From: Xanthomonas arboricola pv. guizotiae
GTDB taxonomy: Bacteria; Pseudomonadota; Gammaproteobacteria; Xanthomonadales; Xanthomonadaceae
DNA: 64,000 nt
Direction: 5' to 3'
Assembly: GCF_002940205.1 (NCBI RefSeq)
Contig: NZ_MDSK01000015.1
Span: 32,394 to 96,393, forward strand
Below, piece after piece: positions 47,910 to 60,298 of this stretch. Below the pieces are notes generated by a model. It did no database searches. It saw only the letters and a list, made by a program, of their open reading frames with translations, and was not told where the DNA came from. Made by a program: the position numbers and the translations under genes. Numbering within the stretch: position 1 is the first letter of the stretch; each line of letters starts with the position of its first letter.

Positions 47910-48530
47910 TCAGACCGCCGCCTGGGGCGCACCCACCGCGCGCAGGCAGAACCCGCAGATCGCCTCGACCAGTTGCTCGCCCTGTTGCGGGTCGCCGCGA
48001 CTGGGTGCGATCGGTCCCACCAGCGCCTCGGTGAAGGCACCGACGATGCAGGCCGCCGCAGCGTCCAGCGACTGCGGCGGGAACTCGCCGGCCGCCACAC
48101 CTTCGGCGAGCAGCTGACGGAACACTTCGCCGAACAGGCGGCGGCCACGGATGCGCTCGGCATCCACCTCGCCTTCCACCGGCTCGGCGATGAAGGCGTA
48201 CGCCAACGCCGGGCCGGCCAGTGCGCGCCGCACAAAGGTGGCGATCGCATTGCGCAGGCGCTCGGCGGCGCTGGCCTGGGTGGTGGCGATGGCGCGCAGG
48301 ATGGTCATCTCGCGCTGCACTGCAGCATTGAGAACTTCCACGAAAAGCTCGGCCTTGGACGGGAAGTGCCGGTAGATCTGCCCGGTGGACACACCGGCGG
48401 CGGCGGCGACGGCGGTCACCGGGGCGTTGCGGTAGCCGCCTTCGGCGATCAGCGCGCGGGCCGCGTGCAGGATGCGTTCGCGATTGCCGGCCAGGCGTTC
48501 TTCCATCAGGGCGGAGCGTCGATAAGCCAT
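47910..48530 (-). CDS. TetR/AcrR-family regulator of the liu genes
   Basis: 206 residues with a canonical TetR HTH ('ILHAARALIAEGGYRNAPVT', 'AVAAAAGVSTGQIYRHFPSK') and a ligand domain. Divergent from liuA with a palindrome in the 128-bp intergenic region. TetR-type regulators commonly repress leucine/isovalerate degradation genes. That it controls liuABD is inference from position. Confidence 0.87.
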   Translation of the reverse strand: MAYRRSALMEERLAGNRERILHAARALIAEGGYRNAPVTAVAAAAGVSTGQIYRHFPSKAELFVEVLNAAVQREMTILRAIATTQASAAERLRNAIATFVRRALAGPALAYAFIAEPVEGEVDAERIRGRRLFGEVFRQLLAEGVAAGEFPPQSLDAAAACIVGAFTEALVGPIAPSRGDPQQGEQLVEAICGFCLRAVGAPQAAV

Positions 48531-48544
48531 GGTGTGACTCTGGG

Positions 48545-48557
48545 TTCAATATTTGAA
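48545..48557. promoter_or_regulatory. Candidate TetR operator
   Basis: TTCAATATTTGAA is a perfect TTCAA-TAT-TTGAA dyad in the TetR/liuA intergenic region, in an unusually AT-rich stretch (about 48545-48580) that also has a GTTCA direct half-site. Confidence 0.55.
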
Positions 48558-48658
48558 TTTTAGTTCACTTTTTCATTGCGGACCGCTAGGCTGCGCACAA
48601 ACGCCGTGCGGCCTGCCCGCTCCCACCCGGCACATCCCGATCCCTGCGGAGTCGCTCC

Positions 48659-49822
48659 ATGCACGTGCCGTCCCTGAATTTTGCGCTTGGCGAAGACATC
48701 GATCTGCTGCGCGAAAGCGTGGCGGCCTTCGCCAGCCACCATATTGCCCCGCTCGCCGCCGCGGCCGACCAGGACAATGTCTTCCCTGCCCAGCTGTGGC
48801 GCCTGTTCGGCGAGCAAGGCCTGCTCGGCTTGACCGTGGAAGAAGAGTACGGCGGCAGCGGCATGGGCTACCTGGCCCATGTGGTGGCGATGGAAGAGAT
48901 CTCGCGGGCCGGCGGGGCCATCGGCCTGTCCTACGGCGCGCATTCCAACCTGTGCCTCAATCAGCTGCGCAAGAACGCCACGCCGGAACAGAAGCAGCGT
49001 TACCTGCCCAGGTTGTGCAGCGGCGAGCATGTCGGCGCGCTGGCGATGAGCGAGGCCGGCTCCGGCTCGGATGTGGTGTCGATGAAGCTGCGCGCCGATG
49101 CGCGCGGCGACCGCTATGTGCTCAACGGCAGCAAGATGTGGATCACCAACGGCCCGGACGCCGATGTGCTGGTGGTGTACGCCAAGACCGACCCGGAGGC
49201 CGGCGCACGCGGCATCACCGCCTTCATCGTCGAGAAGGGCATGCCGGGATTCTCCACCGCGCAGAAACTCGACAAGCTGGGCATGCGCGGCTCCAACACC
49301 TGCGAGCTGGTCTTCACCGACTGCGAAGTACCGGCCGAAAACGTGCTGGGCACGCTCAACGGCGGCGTGCGCGTGCTGATGTCCGGGCTGGATTTCGAAC
49401 GTGTGGTGCTGGCCGGTGGCCCGCTGGGCTTGATGGCCGCGGCGATGGACGTGGTGCTGCCGTACGTGCACGAGCGCAAGCAGTTCGGCGCGCCGATCGG
49501 CAGCTTCCAGTTGATGCAGGCCAAGCTGGCCGACATGTACGTCGGGCTCAACGCCTGCCGCGCGTATGTGTATGCGGTGGCGCGCGCCTGCGATGCCGGG
49601 CTGACCACGCGCCAGGATGCGGCCGGCGCGATTCTCTACGCCGCCGAAAAGGCCACCTGGCTCACCGGCCAGGCGATCCAGGTGCTGGGCGGCAACGGCT
49701 ACATCAACGACTACCCCACCGGGCGCCTGTGGCGCGATGCCAAGCTGTACGAAATCGGCGCGGGCACCTCGGAGATCCGACGCATGTTGATCGGCCGCGA
49801 GCTGTTCGAACGCACCGCCTGA
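48659..49822 (+). CDS. liuA: Isovaleryl-CoA dehydrogenase
   Basis: 387 residues, acyl-CoA dehydrogenase fold. Signatures: '[20 protein letters not shown]', '[20 protein letters not shown]', the IVD-type catalytic Glu in '[20 protein letters not shown]', '[20 protein letters not shown]' and '[19 protein letters not shown]'. It oxidises isovaleryl-CoA to 3-methylcrotonyl-CoA in leucine degradation, reducing FAD. First gene of liuA-liuB, ten bases apart. Confidence 0.93.
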   Translation: MHVPSLNFALGEDIDLLRESVAAFASHHIAPLAAAADQDNVFPAQLWRLFGEQGLLGLTVEEEYGGSGMGYLAHVVAMEEISRAGGAIGLSYGAHSNLCLNQLRKNATPEQKQRYLPRLCSGEHVGALAMSEAGSGSDVVSMKLRADARGDRYVLNGSKMWITNGPDADVLVVYAKTDPEAGARGITAFIVEKGMPGFSTAQKLDKLGMRGSNTCELVFTDCEVPAENVLGTLNGGVRVLMSGLDFERVVLAGGPLGLMAAAMDVVLPYVHERKQFGAPIGSFQLMQAKLADMYVGLNACRAYVYAVARACDAGLTTRQDAAGAILYAAEKATWLTGQAIQVLGGNGYINDYPTGRLWRDAKLYEIGAGTSEIRRMLIGRELFERTA

Positions 49823-49832
49823 CGGAGCCACC

Positions 49833-51443
49833 ATGAGCGCGATCACCAGCCAGCTGCAGGTCAGCGGCGAGAGCTTCCAACAAAACGCTGCCGCGATGCG
49901 CACCCTGGTCGAGGATCTGCGCCGCACGCTGGCGCAGACCGCGCTGGGCGGCAGCGCCGCCGCGCGCGCCAAGCACAGCGCACGCGGCAAGCTGCTGGTA
50001 CGCGAGCGCATCGATGCCTTGCTGGATCCGGGCAGCGCCTTGCTGGAAATCGCGCCGTTGGCCGCGCACGGCATGTACGACGATCAGGTGCCGTGCGCCG
50101 GCGTGGTGGCCGGTATCGGGCGCGTGTCCGGGGTGGAATGCGTGATCGTGGCCAACGATGCCACCGTCAAGGGCGGCACCTATTACCCGATGACGGTGAA
50201 GAAGCATCTGCGCGCGCAGGAAATCGCGCAGCAGAACCGCTTGCCGTGCATCTACCTGGTCGATTCCGGCGGCGCGTTCCTGCCGCTGCAGGATGAGGTC
50301 TTTCCCGACCGCGATCACTTCGGGCGCATCTTCTACAACCAGGCCAATCTCTCGGCCAACGGCATCCCGCAGATCGCCTGCGTGATGGGCTCGTGCACCG
50401 CCGGCGGCGCCTACGTGCCGGCGATGAGCGATGAGACGGTGATCGTGCGCGAGCAGGGCACGATCTTTCTCGGCGGCCCACCACTGGTCAAGGCGGCCAC
50501 CGGCGAAGAGGTCAGTGCCGAAGAACTCGGCGGTGCGGATGTGCATACGCGCATCTCCGGCGTGGCCGACCACGTTGCCGACAACGATCTGCAGGCCCTG
50601 GCGCGCGTGCGCGCCATCATCGCGCAGCTCAACTGGCGCAAGCCGCCTGCATCGCTGGCACTGCAGGCACCGCTGCCGCCGCGCTACATCGCCGACGAAC
50701 TGTATGGCGTGATTCCCGCCGATACGCGCAAGCCCTTCGATGTGCGCGAGGTGATCGCCCGCATCGTCGACGACTCGCAGCTGGACGAATTCAAGCCGCG
50801 CTACGGCAGCACCCTGGTCACCGGCTTTGCGCATCTGCACGGCTACCCGGTGGGCATCATCGCCAACAACGGCATCCTGTTTTCCGAATCCGCGCTCAAG
50901 GGTGCGCACTTCATCGAGCTGTGCACGCAACGCGGCATTCCGCTGGTGTTCCTGCAGAACATCACCGGCTTCATGGTCGGGCGCAAGTACGAACATGGCG
51001 GCATCGCCAAGGACGGCGCCAAGCTGGTGATGGCGGTGGCATGCGCCAAGGTGCCCAAGTTCACCGTGGTGATCGGCGGCTCGTTCGGTGCCGGCAATTA
51101 CGGCATGTGCGGCCGCGCATACTCGCCGAACTTCCTGTGGATGTGGCCGAATGCGCGCATCGGCGTGATGGGCGGCGAGCAGGCCGCCAGCGTATTGGCC
51201 AGCGTGCGCCGCGACGGGATCGAAGCCAAGGGGGGCGCCTGGTCGGGCGAAGAGGAAGCTGCATTCAAGGCGCCGATCCGTGCGCAGTTCGAGCAGCAGG
51301 GGCATCCGTATTACGCCAGTGCACGCTTGTGGGACGACGGCATCATCGACCCGGCCGATACCCGTCGCGTGCTGGGGCTGGGACTGTCGGCCGCAGTGAA
51401 TGCACCGATCGAGACAACACGCTTCGGCGTGTTCCGGATGTGA
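49833..51443 (+). CDS. liuB: 3-Methylcrotonyl-CoA carboxylase, carboxyltransferase (beta) subunit
   Basis: 536 residues, the normal length. Text: '[20 protein letters not shown]', '[20 protein letters not shown]', '[20 protein letters not shown]', '[20 protein letters not shown]', '[20 protein letters not shown]' and '[20 protein letters not shown]'. With the biotin subunit encoded downstream it carboxylates 3-methylcrotonyl-CoA. No liuC hydratase gene follows, unlike the Pseudomonas liu operon. Confidence 0.93.
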   Translation: MSAITSQLQVSGESFQQNAAAMRTLVEDLRRTLAQTALGGSAAARAKHSARGKLLVRERIDALLDPGSALLEIAPLAAHGMYDDQVPCAGVVAGIGRVSGVECVIVANDATVKGGTYYPMTVKKHLRAQEIAQQNRLPCIYLVDSGGAFLPLQDEVFPDRDHFGRIFYNQANLSANGIPQIACVMGSCTAGGAYVPAMSDETVIVREQGTIFLGGPPLVKAATGEEVSAEELGGADVHTRISGVADHVADNDLQALARVRAIIAQLNWRKPPASLALQAPLPPRYIADELYGVIPADTRKPFDVREVIARIVDDSQLDEFKPRYGSTLVTGFAHLHGYPVGIIANNGILFSESALKGAHFIELCTQRGIPLVFLQNITGFMVGRKYEHGGIAKDGAKLVMAVACAKVPKFTVVIGGSFGAGNYGMCGRAYSPNFLWMWPNARIGVMGGEQAASVLASVRRDGIEAKGGAWSGEEEAAFKAPIRAQFEQQGHPYYASARLWDDGIIDPADTRRVLGLGLSAAVNAPIETTRFGVFRM

Positions 51444-51685
51444 GGTGGTGATGTCCGCTTGCAGGTGTTGCTCTTGGCTGTCTTGCGGTGCACACGCATC
51501 TGCAAGCAAGGTGTTGCGTGTCGTCTGGAGCATTGCATGAGGCCGGGCGCGTTGCCTGCGTCGAGTAGCGCATCGCGCTGGGGCGCAGCGGCGTCAGCTG
51601 CCACCGCACGGCGTGCCGCGCAATCCATGCAACCGTCTTTCCATCGCAGTGCCCGCCAGCATGGCGGCGTGCAGAGAACTTCGTC

Positions 51686-53713
<2,028 letters not shown>

Positions 53714-53815
53714 CGGCACCTGCCGGCGTGACCAACGGCACGTCCGCAACGGCCGGCCTTGGCCCTAGCGTAGGGACAGCGGCTGGAGTGGCCGCGCCCC
53801 AGACCGGAGACGTCC

Positions 53816-55903
53816 ATGCAACGCCTGCTTCTTGTTTCCAGCATGCTGCTCGCGCTGTCTGCCTGCAGCGACAACGCCGCGCCCACCACCGACAAGGCTG
53901 CCACGCCGGCCCCGGCCGCTGCGCAAGCACCCGCGGCGCCACCCGAACTGATCACCCGCGAGGCGCTGTTCGGCAACCCGGAACGGGCGAACGTGAGCAT
54001 CAGCCCGGACGGTAAATACCTCAGCTGGGTCGCGCCGCTGGAGGGCGTGCTCAATGTCTGGGTCGCCCCGGTGGATGCACCGGATCAGGCGCGCGCGATC
54101 ACCAAGGACAGCGCACGCGGCATCCGCAATTATTTCTGGACCTATCAACCCAACACGCTGCTGTACCTGCGCGACAACGGCGGCGACGAGGACTTCCATC
54201 TGTTCTCGGTGAATCTGAGCGATGGCAGCAGCAAGGACCTCACCCCGTTCAAGGAGACCAACGCCGAGGTGTATCGCGTCAGCGCGCAGCACCCCGAGTC
54301 GATCATGGTCGGCATGAACGACCGCGATCCCAAATGGCATGACCTGTATCGGGTGGACCTGGCCTCGGGCAAGCGCAGCCTGGTGCAGCAGAACACCGAC
54401 AGCCTGGCTTCCTATCTGCTCGACGGCAACTACCAGCTGCGCTACGCCACGCGCGCCACCGACGATGCCGGCAGAGAATTGCTGGTGCCGGACGGCAAGC
54501 GCTGGAAGAGCGTGGACCGCATCCCGTTCGAGGACGTCAGCAACACCTCGCCCGACGGACTGACCGACGACGGCAAGACGCTGTACATGCAGGATTCGCG
54601 CAATCGCGACACCGCGGCGCTGTATGCCATCGACACCGCCAGCAATGCGCGCACGCTGCTGTTCGAAAACCCGCGCACCGATGTCGGCGCCACCTTGGAC
54701 GACCCCAGGACCGGCGTGGTGCAGGCCGTGTCCACCGACTACTTGCGCGAGGAGTGGAAGGCGCTGGACACCAGCATTGCCGCCGACCTGCAGAAGCTCA
54801 AGTCGCTGGGCAGCGGCGATGCCAGCGTTGCCGCACGCACGCTCGACGATCGCATCTGGATCGTGGGGTATTCGGCGGCAGAGACGCCGCTGAGCTACTA
54901 CCGTTACGACCGTGCAGACGGCGGCAAGCTGACCAAATTGTTCTCCGCCCGCCCCGCGCTCGACGGCAAACCGCTGGTCCCGATGTGGCCGCAGGAACTG
55001 ACCGCGCGCGACGGCCTCAAGCTGGTCAGCTATCTCACCCTGCCCGCCGAGGCCGACGCCAATCACGATGGCAAGGCCGACAAGCCGGTGCCGCTGGTGC
55101 TGTTCGTGCATGGTGGCCCATGGGGGCGCGACAGCTACGGCTACGGGCCGTATGAGCAGTGGCTGGCCAATCGCGGCTATGCGGTGCTGGCGGTGAATTT
55201 CCGTGGCTCCACCGGCTTCGGCAAGGCCTTCACCAATGCCGGCAACGGCGAGTGGGCCGGCAAGATGCACGACGACCTGCTCGACGCCGTGCAATGGGCG
55301 GTCAAGCAAGGCGTGACCAGGCCCGAGGACGTGGCGATCATGGGCGGCAGCTACGGCGGCTACGCCACGCTGGTCGGCCTGACCTTTACCCCGGACGCGT
55401 TCAAGTGCGGGGTGGACATCGTCGGCCCGGCCAACCTCAACACCCTGCTCGGCACCGTGCCGCCGTACTGGGCCAGCTTCTACAAGCAGCTGACCAAACG
55501 CATCGGCGACCCGGCCACCGAGGCCGGCAAGCAGTGGCTGACCGAGCGCTCCCCGCTCAGCCATGTCGACAAGATCAGCAAGCCGCTACTGATCGGCCAG
55601 GGCGCCAACGACCCGCGCGTCAAACAGGCCGAGAGCGACCAGATCGTCAACGCGATGAAGGCCAAGAACATCCCGGTCACCTACGTGCTGTTCCCCGACG
55701 AAGGCCACGGCTTCCGCCGCCCGGAAAACAGCAAGGCCTTCAACGCGGTGACCGAGGGGTTCCTGGGCCAATGCCTGGGCGGCCGCGTACAACCGATCGG
55801 CGACGACCTGACAGGCTCCAGCATCACCGTGCCGGAAGGCGCCGACAAGGTGAACGGTCTGAGCGATGCGTTGAAGGCGCATACGCAGGCGATTCGGCGG
55901 TAA
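53816..55903 (+). CDS. S9-family prolyl oligopeptidase/dipeptidyl aminopeptidase, lipoprotein
   Basis: 695 residues. Lipoprotein signal with lipobox LSAC (MQRLLLVSSMLLALSACSDN). An N-terminal beta-propeller (~55-400) and a C-terminal peptidase domain: nucleophile in 'IMGGSYGGYATLVGLTF', Asp in 'LIGQGANDPRVKQAE' and His in 'FPDEGHGFRRPEN'. Oligopeptides are the likely substrate, at the periplasmic side of a membrane. Stand-alone gene. Confidence 0.92.
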   Translation: MQRLLLVSSMLLALSACSDNAAPTTDKAATPAPAAAQAPAAPPELITREALFGNPERANVSISPDGKYLSWVAPLEGVLNVWVAPVDAPDQARAITKDSARGIRNYFWTYQPNTLLYLRDNGGDEDFHLFSVNLSDGSSKDLTPFKETNAEVYRVSAQHPESIMVGMNDRDPKWHDLYRVDLASGKRSLVQQNTDSLASYLLDGNYQLRYATRATDDAGRELLVPDGKRWKSVDRIPFEDVSNTSPDGLTDDGKTLYMQDSRNRDTAALYAIDTASNARTLLFENPRTDVGATLDDPRTGVVQAVSTDYLREEWKALDTSIAADLQKLKSLGSGDASVAARTLDDRIWIVGYSAAETPLSYYRYDRADGGKLTKLFSARPALDGKPLVPMWPQELTARDGLKLVSYLTLPAEADANHDGKADKPVPLVLFVHGGPWGRDSYGYGPYEQWLANRGYAVLAVNFRGSTGFGKAFTNAGNGEWAGKMHDDLLDAVQWAVKQGVTRPEDVAIMGGSYGGYATLVGLTFTPDAFKCGVDIVGPANLNTLLGTVPPYWASFYKQLTKRIGDPATEAGKQWLTERSPLSHVDKISKPLLIGQGANDPRVKQAESDQIVNAMKAKNIPVTYVLFPDEGHGFRRPENSKAFNAVTEGFLGQCLGGRVQPIGDDLTGSSITVPEGADKVNGLSDALKAHTQAIRR

Positions 55904-56052
55904 CGCCATTGCGAAGTGATTGCTTTGGATCGACGTCAGCGCTCGCCTGCAACGACGAGTGCTGACGGTTGTAGCCAGGTTCTCCAACTAGCCGGCATGC
56001 CTGACTTCCCTCGCCAAGCGGTCCAGATCGAAAGATGTGTGATGGTCTCTCG

Positions 56053-57261
56053 CTAATGGGATCCGATGTCCTTGGCCGCCTCTGGATCACGACCAGCCGG
56101 CCACACTGCCCCGCCGGGATCCAGCTCGGTACTGTTCATTTCCTCGCCACGCCAACCGAATCCGCAGATGGCCAGTGGGCCGTCCTGCAGGCCGTCCAGG
56201 CCAAGCGCCTGTTCAATGTCCACCTCGTTGATCGCCGAGGTGACAAACGCTCCCAGCCCCAGGTCGGTTGCGCTCAGATAAAGTGTCTGCGCGATATGGC
56301 CGACATCCAGAATCATCGCGCGGTAGGCCTTGGCGTGGTTTCGATATTTCCAGAAGCTGCGTAAAAACCGCGGTACCAGGATCACCAGCACCGGCGCATC
56401 GGCAAACCAGTGCTGCCCGGACACGGCGCGACGCGCGAAGTCCACCAGCGGTTGCGATGGCGACTGCAATGGCTGCAAAGCATGATCGACAGGGCGATAG
56501 TGATAGAGACCGCTCGTCATTCCCTCGACACGCTGGACCAGCAAGTAGGTTTCGGTGGGATGGAGACTACCCCCCGACGGTACCGGCTTCTTCAAGAATG
56601 CGGTGTCGTGCCCCACTTCGATGCGCGCGCTTGCCATGACGCTGCGCTCAAGCATCTGGCCGAGCAAGATGGATGACAGTGGACGCTGCGTATCGAAATT
56701 GCGACAGGTGACGCGACGCGACAGTAGCTCATCGAACGTGCCCGGGGTTGACCGCGGCAAGGCAATGCGCGCTTCGACGCCACCCTCGCCTCGGTCTACG
56801 ATTTCTGCCGGGGGGGCGCCCAGTCGGCCGACCATGCCTTCTGCAGTTGTCAGGCCATGCGCTTCCATGGTGGCCACGCTGTCTTCGCCACTCCAGCGCG
56901 CGGATCGATGCCACAACGCAGCCAATGGCCACCAGCGCTGCTGCTGCACGCACTCGTCGTTGCGGCGGTGCTGAACATGTTGTGGTTGATCGCTGATCAC
57001 AAGACCTTGCTCGATCAAACGCTCCGCCCAGATTGGCAACGGATGCACCTGATCGATGGACTGCCAGCGCGAGGAACTCAACTCGCCCAGCCATTCGCGC
57101 TCTTCCTCTGAAACCTCCACCTCCGCCTCAAGATGAGGCGCGAGCGCCAGCCATCGTGTGCGGCGACGCAGGCCATCGCCCCCGGCAAGCAATCGTGCAA
57201 GATCAAACACCGAATCGTCGCGCAGTTCAAAAAACAACGTGGTACAGCGACGAATTTGCAT
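56053..57261 (-). CDS. Putative peptide maturation dehydrogenase, SagB/ThcOx-type nitroreductase
   Basis: 402 residues. The C-terminal ~230 residues are the SagB-like FMN nitroreductase: 'RRVTCRNFDTQRPLSSILLG', the diagnostic 'VPSGGSLHPTETYLLV', 'YRAMILDVGHIAQTLYLSAT' and 'LGLGAFVTSAINEVDIEQAL'. The N-terminal ~170 residues are unlike known cyclodehydratases and could bind the leader peptide. Proteins of this form (which NCBI labels putative peptide maturation dehydrogenase) co-occur with the NHLP-related precursor and the cyclase beside it. SagB enzymes oxidise azolines to azoles; no YcaO partner is seen here. The ribosome site is weak. Confidence 0.82.
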   Translation of the reverse strand: MQIRRCTTLFFELRDDSVFDLARLLAGGDGLRRRTRWLALAPHLEAEVEVSEEEREWLGELSSSRWQSIDQVHPLPIWAERLIEQGLVISDQPQHVQHRRNDECVQQQRWWPLAALWHRSARWSGEDSVATMEAHGLTTAEGMVGRLGAPPAEIVDRGEGGVEARIALPRSTPGTFDELLSRRVTCRNFDTQRPLSSILLGQMLERSVMASARIEVGHDTAFLKKPVPSGGSLHPTETYLLVQRVEGMTSGLYHYRPVDHALQPLQSPSQPLVDFARRAVSGQHWFADAPVLVILVPRFLRSFWKYRNHAKAYRAMILDVGHIAQTLYLSATDLGLGAFVTSAINEVDIEQALGLDGLQDGPLAICGFGWRGEEMNSTELDPGGAVWPAGRDPEAAKDIGSH

Positions 57262-57356
57262 AGGAACATCTCAAGGACGCATGAGTACGGTCGATATTGT
57301 GTCAGGTCCCACGTCATACGACAGCACACTCCCTCACCTTCCAGGCAAGCCACACC

Positions 57357-57695
57357 ATGACTGACGCAGCCAATGACACCCATCTCCCGTTTGATGCATC
57401 CACAGCCGACAAGCTGCTGGAGCTACTGGCAACCGATGACGACTTCCGCGACTGCTTTCAATGCAATCCGGCGCAGGCGCTTGCCCAGATCGGCGCACCT
57501 GGCGTGAGTGCGGACAACGCCGTCCCCGGCGTAGGAGAGGCTTATTACTGCATGAACACCAATCAGCTCGCATCCAAGCAGGACATTGCAGCGGCTCGCG
57601 CCGAGCTGCAGAGCTACCTGACCGAAAAGGCCAATCACACCGTGATCTTCGCCTTCGAATCGGACAGCATGCGTTCGACCCTGTTACGCAAGTAA
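57357..57695 (+). CDS. NHLP-related RiPP precursor peptide
   Basis: 112 residues. Residues ~10-47 ('LPFDASTADKLLELLATDDD', 'FRDCFQCNPAQALAQIGAPG') have the nitrile-hydratase-like leader pattern LLxxLxxDxxFRxxFxxxPxxALxxxG. The following part has 'AYYCMNTNQLASKQDIAAAR' and 'ELQSYLTEKANHTVIFAFES' before a basic end (...STLLRK). Family members are annotated as NHLP-related RiPP peptides in Xanthomonadales; core boundaries are unknown. The single Cys residues in the C-terminal half, plus Ser and Thr, are candidate modification sites. ATG at 57357 gives the typical start; a longer in-frame one exists at 57297. Its last 61 bases overlap the cyclase gene in antisense. Confidence 0.8.
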   Translation: MTDAANDTHLPFDASTADKLLELLATDDDFRDCFQCNPAQALAQIGAPGVSADNAVPGVGEAYYCMNTNQLASKQDIAAARAELQSYLTEKANHTVIFAFESDSMRSTLLRK

Positions 57696-60295
57696 GCAGG
57701 CAGACTCGGTAAAGGCCAGGCGCGCGCAAATGCCTGGGCCTGTTCGCGCGCCTCTTGGCTACGGCCGAGTGCGTGCAGCGATTCGGCCATCCAGAGCTGG
57801 GCCAGACGCGCATCGGCAACATTGAGCGGCTGCAGCGTTTGCGACGCATTTGCTTCGATGTAGGCACGCCCGCGATGGAGAAGCAGCCAACGTGCCTGTT
57901 GCAACGCTTCAGCGTGCCGACCGCTGTCGTGCAACAGCGTGTACAGCGTCACGCGTGTCTGGAAAAGATCATCGTCATTGACCGGCAGGCGCGCGATGGC
58001 TGCTGCACGGTCGCCCGACAGTGCCAGCTGCTGGGCTTCGACAATGGCGCGCAGGTCGGCAAGCACCGGTGTTTCATGCACAAGCGCCGGCTTGATCGCC
58101 GCAAGCGCGTGGGCGGTGAGGCTGTTATCGCCGCTCCGCTGCGCCTGGCTTGCGAGGATCAATACCATCGCGGCATTGTCCTGCAGGTTTACCGTTGCCG
58201 ACCCGTCGTCAATGACAGCCGACACCAGCCGATCGAACGTCGGCTTGAGCGCTGCCGCCGTCGCCAGGGACGGATCGACCAACGCATCGGTTGTCACCGC
58301 AATGACCGAGAACTGGCGACGGTTGAAATCGTCGCCTTGCTTGCTGCGCGTCAGACCTTGTGCGATCGCTGCACGTGCAGCGCTCCAGTCGGCCTGATCG
58401 ATTGCGATGCTGGTGCGATCGATCAATGGCACCACATCGTCGTTGGCATAGCCTTGCTCGATGATCCTGTCGAGCGTTTGCTTCGCTTCGACATGGCGGT
58501 TCAACACCGCAAGCGCGTTCGCCTGGCGCCGCAGCGGGCCGGCGCGATCGGCATCGCCGGGAATGGCAAAGCGCTGCAGTGCGGCTTCGGCCTTTCCCTG
58601 TGCCAGCAAAATGCGTCCAACCCGATCGGTCGCGATCGCGCGCAGCGGGTCCTGCGGAACATCGGCCGCCTGCGCGTACGGCAACGCGTCGGCAAAACGA
58701 TTGGCAACGAACAGGTGCCACGATGCGTTCGCGGTGCCGGCAAAATTGTCCGGGTAGAGCGAGGCCAGCGTTCTCCACAGCGTCAATGCCTTGTCGGGTG
58801 CTAGCAACTCGGCTGCCCATGCATCCATGTACAACTGGTCACGCTCAGGCAAACGCTGACGGAAACGAATTGCCTTCTCCAGGTACGGAAGCGCACCACG
58901 GCGATCGGAGATAGCCACCTTGATGCGTGCCGCCCCCAGATACGCGAGCGCAAATTCCGGATCGATGGCCACCGCGCGCTCGAACAGTTCCAGCCCTTCT
59001 TTCCATTGGCCTTTCGCCGTTGCGTCGACCCCCAGGGCATAAGCCCGCAGCGCATCCAGGCTGGACGTGGTCACGGCGGGTAACGGCACGGAATTCTTGT
59101 CGATCGAGGCCACCACCTCACCCAGCCCCTGCCTGAGCTTGCGGGTCACCTGATCCACCGAGGACAGTGCCGATGGCAAGCCATCGCCTTGCACAAACTC
59201 CGAGTAAACCGTGGTCTGGGTCCGCGGATCCACCAACTCAACGCTGAAACGAAGCTTGCCGCCAATCTCCGCGACAGTCGGCAGCAGCACAGCGCTTGCA
59301 CCATCGCGCAGCGCCACTTCCGAGGCGATCGCGCGATCGACGATTACGCGATCAGGATCGCGCTTCATCCGCGCCATGGTGTCGCGCACTTTCATCTCAC
59401 TCAGGACATTGACGTAGCGCGACTGCTCCAGGCTGATGCGCAGCGCCTGGTCGAGCGAACTGTCGAGCAACGTATTGCCGGTGAGATTACGTAGATCTCC
59501 GACCACCACCCACCCACGTTCGGAGAACGCAATGGCTGGCTCGGAACGGGTGAAAAACCACGCCGACACGCACACGGCGACGACCAAGGCAGTTTCCGCC
59601 AACAGTGCCGCCGGCCGCCGCCACAGCGGAATATCCCGCCATGCCTTCGGCGAATGTTTCGGCGCGCGCAATGGCGTGACATCGATCTCGCCGACCTCAT
59701 AGATCTCCATCGGCGTGGGCACGCCCTTGAAGCGCCAGCGGCCGTGGGATTTCCACAGGATGCGTTCGCCGCGTTCGCCCAGTTCGCGCGCAGCGCGGTG
59801 GGTCAACGACTCGGCCACCGCCGACAACAGGACCTGCCCGGGTCGCGCCATCGACATCAGGCGTGCGGCGGTGGGCTTGGCCAGGCCTTCGACTTCCAGC
59901 GGTTTGGCGCCGATGCTGACCGCTTCGTCGCTGTTGCGCCAGGTCAGCACTTCGCCAACGTGAAGGCCCTGCCGCGCGCACAGCGTGAGCGCGCGGGCAT
60001 CGCCCATCGCCTTGAGGCCACGGGCGTAATCCAGCGCAAAGCCCAGGCCGTCGATGGGGCGATCGAACAACAGCAACAATCCGTCCGAGCGGTCGATCAG
60101 CCGGCCACGCCATTGCTGCTGCAGTTTGACCACCAGCCGGTCGTGCTCGCGAAACAGCGCGGCAGCGGCGTTGTCACCGATGCGCTCGACCAGCGCGGTC
60201 GAGTCGCACAGGTCGGTCAGCAGCAAGGTGCGCAAGCGCGGCGCCTGGATCGCTTCCGACGACGCATCCTTGCGTGCGTGGGTACGGGCGCTCAT
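57635..60295 (-). CDS. Membrane class III nucleotidyl cyclase with TPR repeats (peptide modification system cyclase)
   Basis: 886 residues. N-terminal class III cyclase domain (~20-200): metal Asp D28 ('LLTDLCDSTALVERIG') and D71 ('DRSDGLLLLFDR'), 'ARQGLHVGEV', and 'KPTAARLMSMARPGQVLLS' with Arg145, but Pro where the usual transition-state Asn lies two residues before AAR. One transmembrane helix (~229-248), then a FlgO/TolB-like segment and many TPR-type repeats to the C-terminus. The homologue in X. campestris (XC_0250, from memory) makes cGMP and acts with the cNMP-GGDEF protein encoded next to it. NCBI models class this as a putative peptide modification system cyclase. Only three bases separate it from the upstream GGDEF gene. 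Confidence 0.85.
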   Translation of the reverse strand: MSARTHARKDASSEAIQAPRLRTLLLTDLCDSTALVERIGDNAAAALFREHDRLVVKLQQQWRGRLIDRSDGLLLLFDRPIDGLGFALDYARGLKAMGDARALTLCARQGLHVGEVLTWRNSDEAVSIGAKPLEVEGLAKPTAARLMSMARPGQVLLSAVAESLTHRAARELGERGERILWKSHGRWRFKGVPTPMEIYEVGEIDVTPLRAPKHSPKAWRDIPLWRRPAALLAETALVVAVCVSAWFFTRSEPAIAFSERGWVVVGDLRNLTGNTLLDSSLDQALRISLEQSRYVNVLSEMKVRDTMARMKRDPDRVIVDRAIASEVALRDGASAVLLPTVAEIGGKLRFSVELVDPRTQTTVYSEFVQGDGLPSALSSVDQVTRKLRQGLGEVVASIDKNSVPLPAVTTSSLDALRAYALGVDATAKGQWKEGLELFERAVAIDPEFALAYLGAARIKVAISDRRGALPYLEKAIRFRQRLPERDQLYMDAWAAELLAPDKALTLWRTLASLYPDNFAGTANASWHLFVANRFADALPYAQAADVPQDPLRAIATDRVGRILLAQGKAEAALQRFAIPGDADRAGPLRRQANALAVLNRHVEAKQTLDRIIEQGYANDDVVPLIDRTSIAIDQADWSAARAAIAQGLTRSKQGDDFNRRQFSVIAVTTDALVDPSLATAAALKPTFDRLVSAVIDDGSATVNLQDNAAMVLILASQAQRSGDNSLTAHALAAIKPALVHETPVLADLRAIVEAQQLALSGDRAAAIARLPVNDDDLFQTRVTLYTLLHDSGRHAEALQQARWLLLHRGRAYIEANASQTLQPLNVADARLAQLWMAESLHALGRSQEAREQAQAFARAWPLPSLPAYLRNRVERMLSDSKAKITV

Positions 60296-60298
60296 TGC

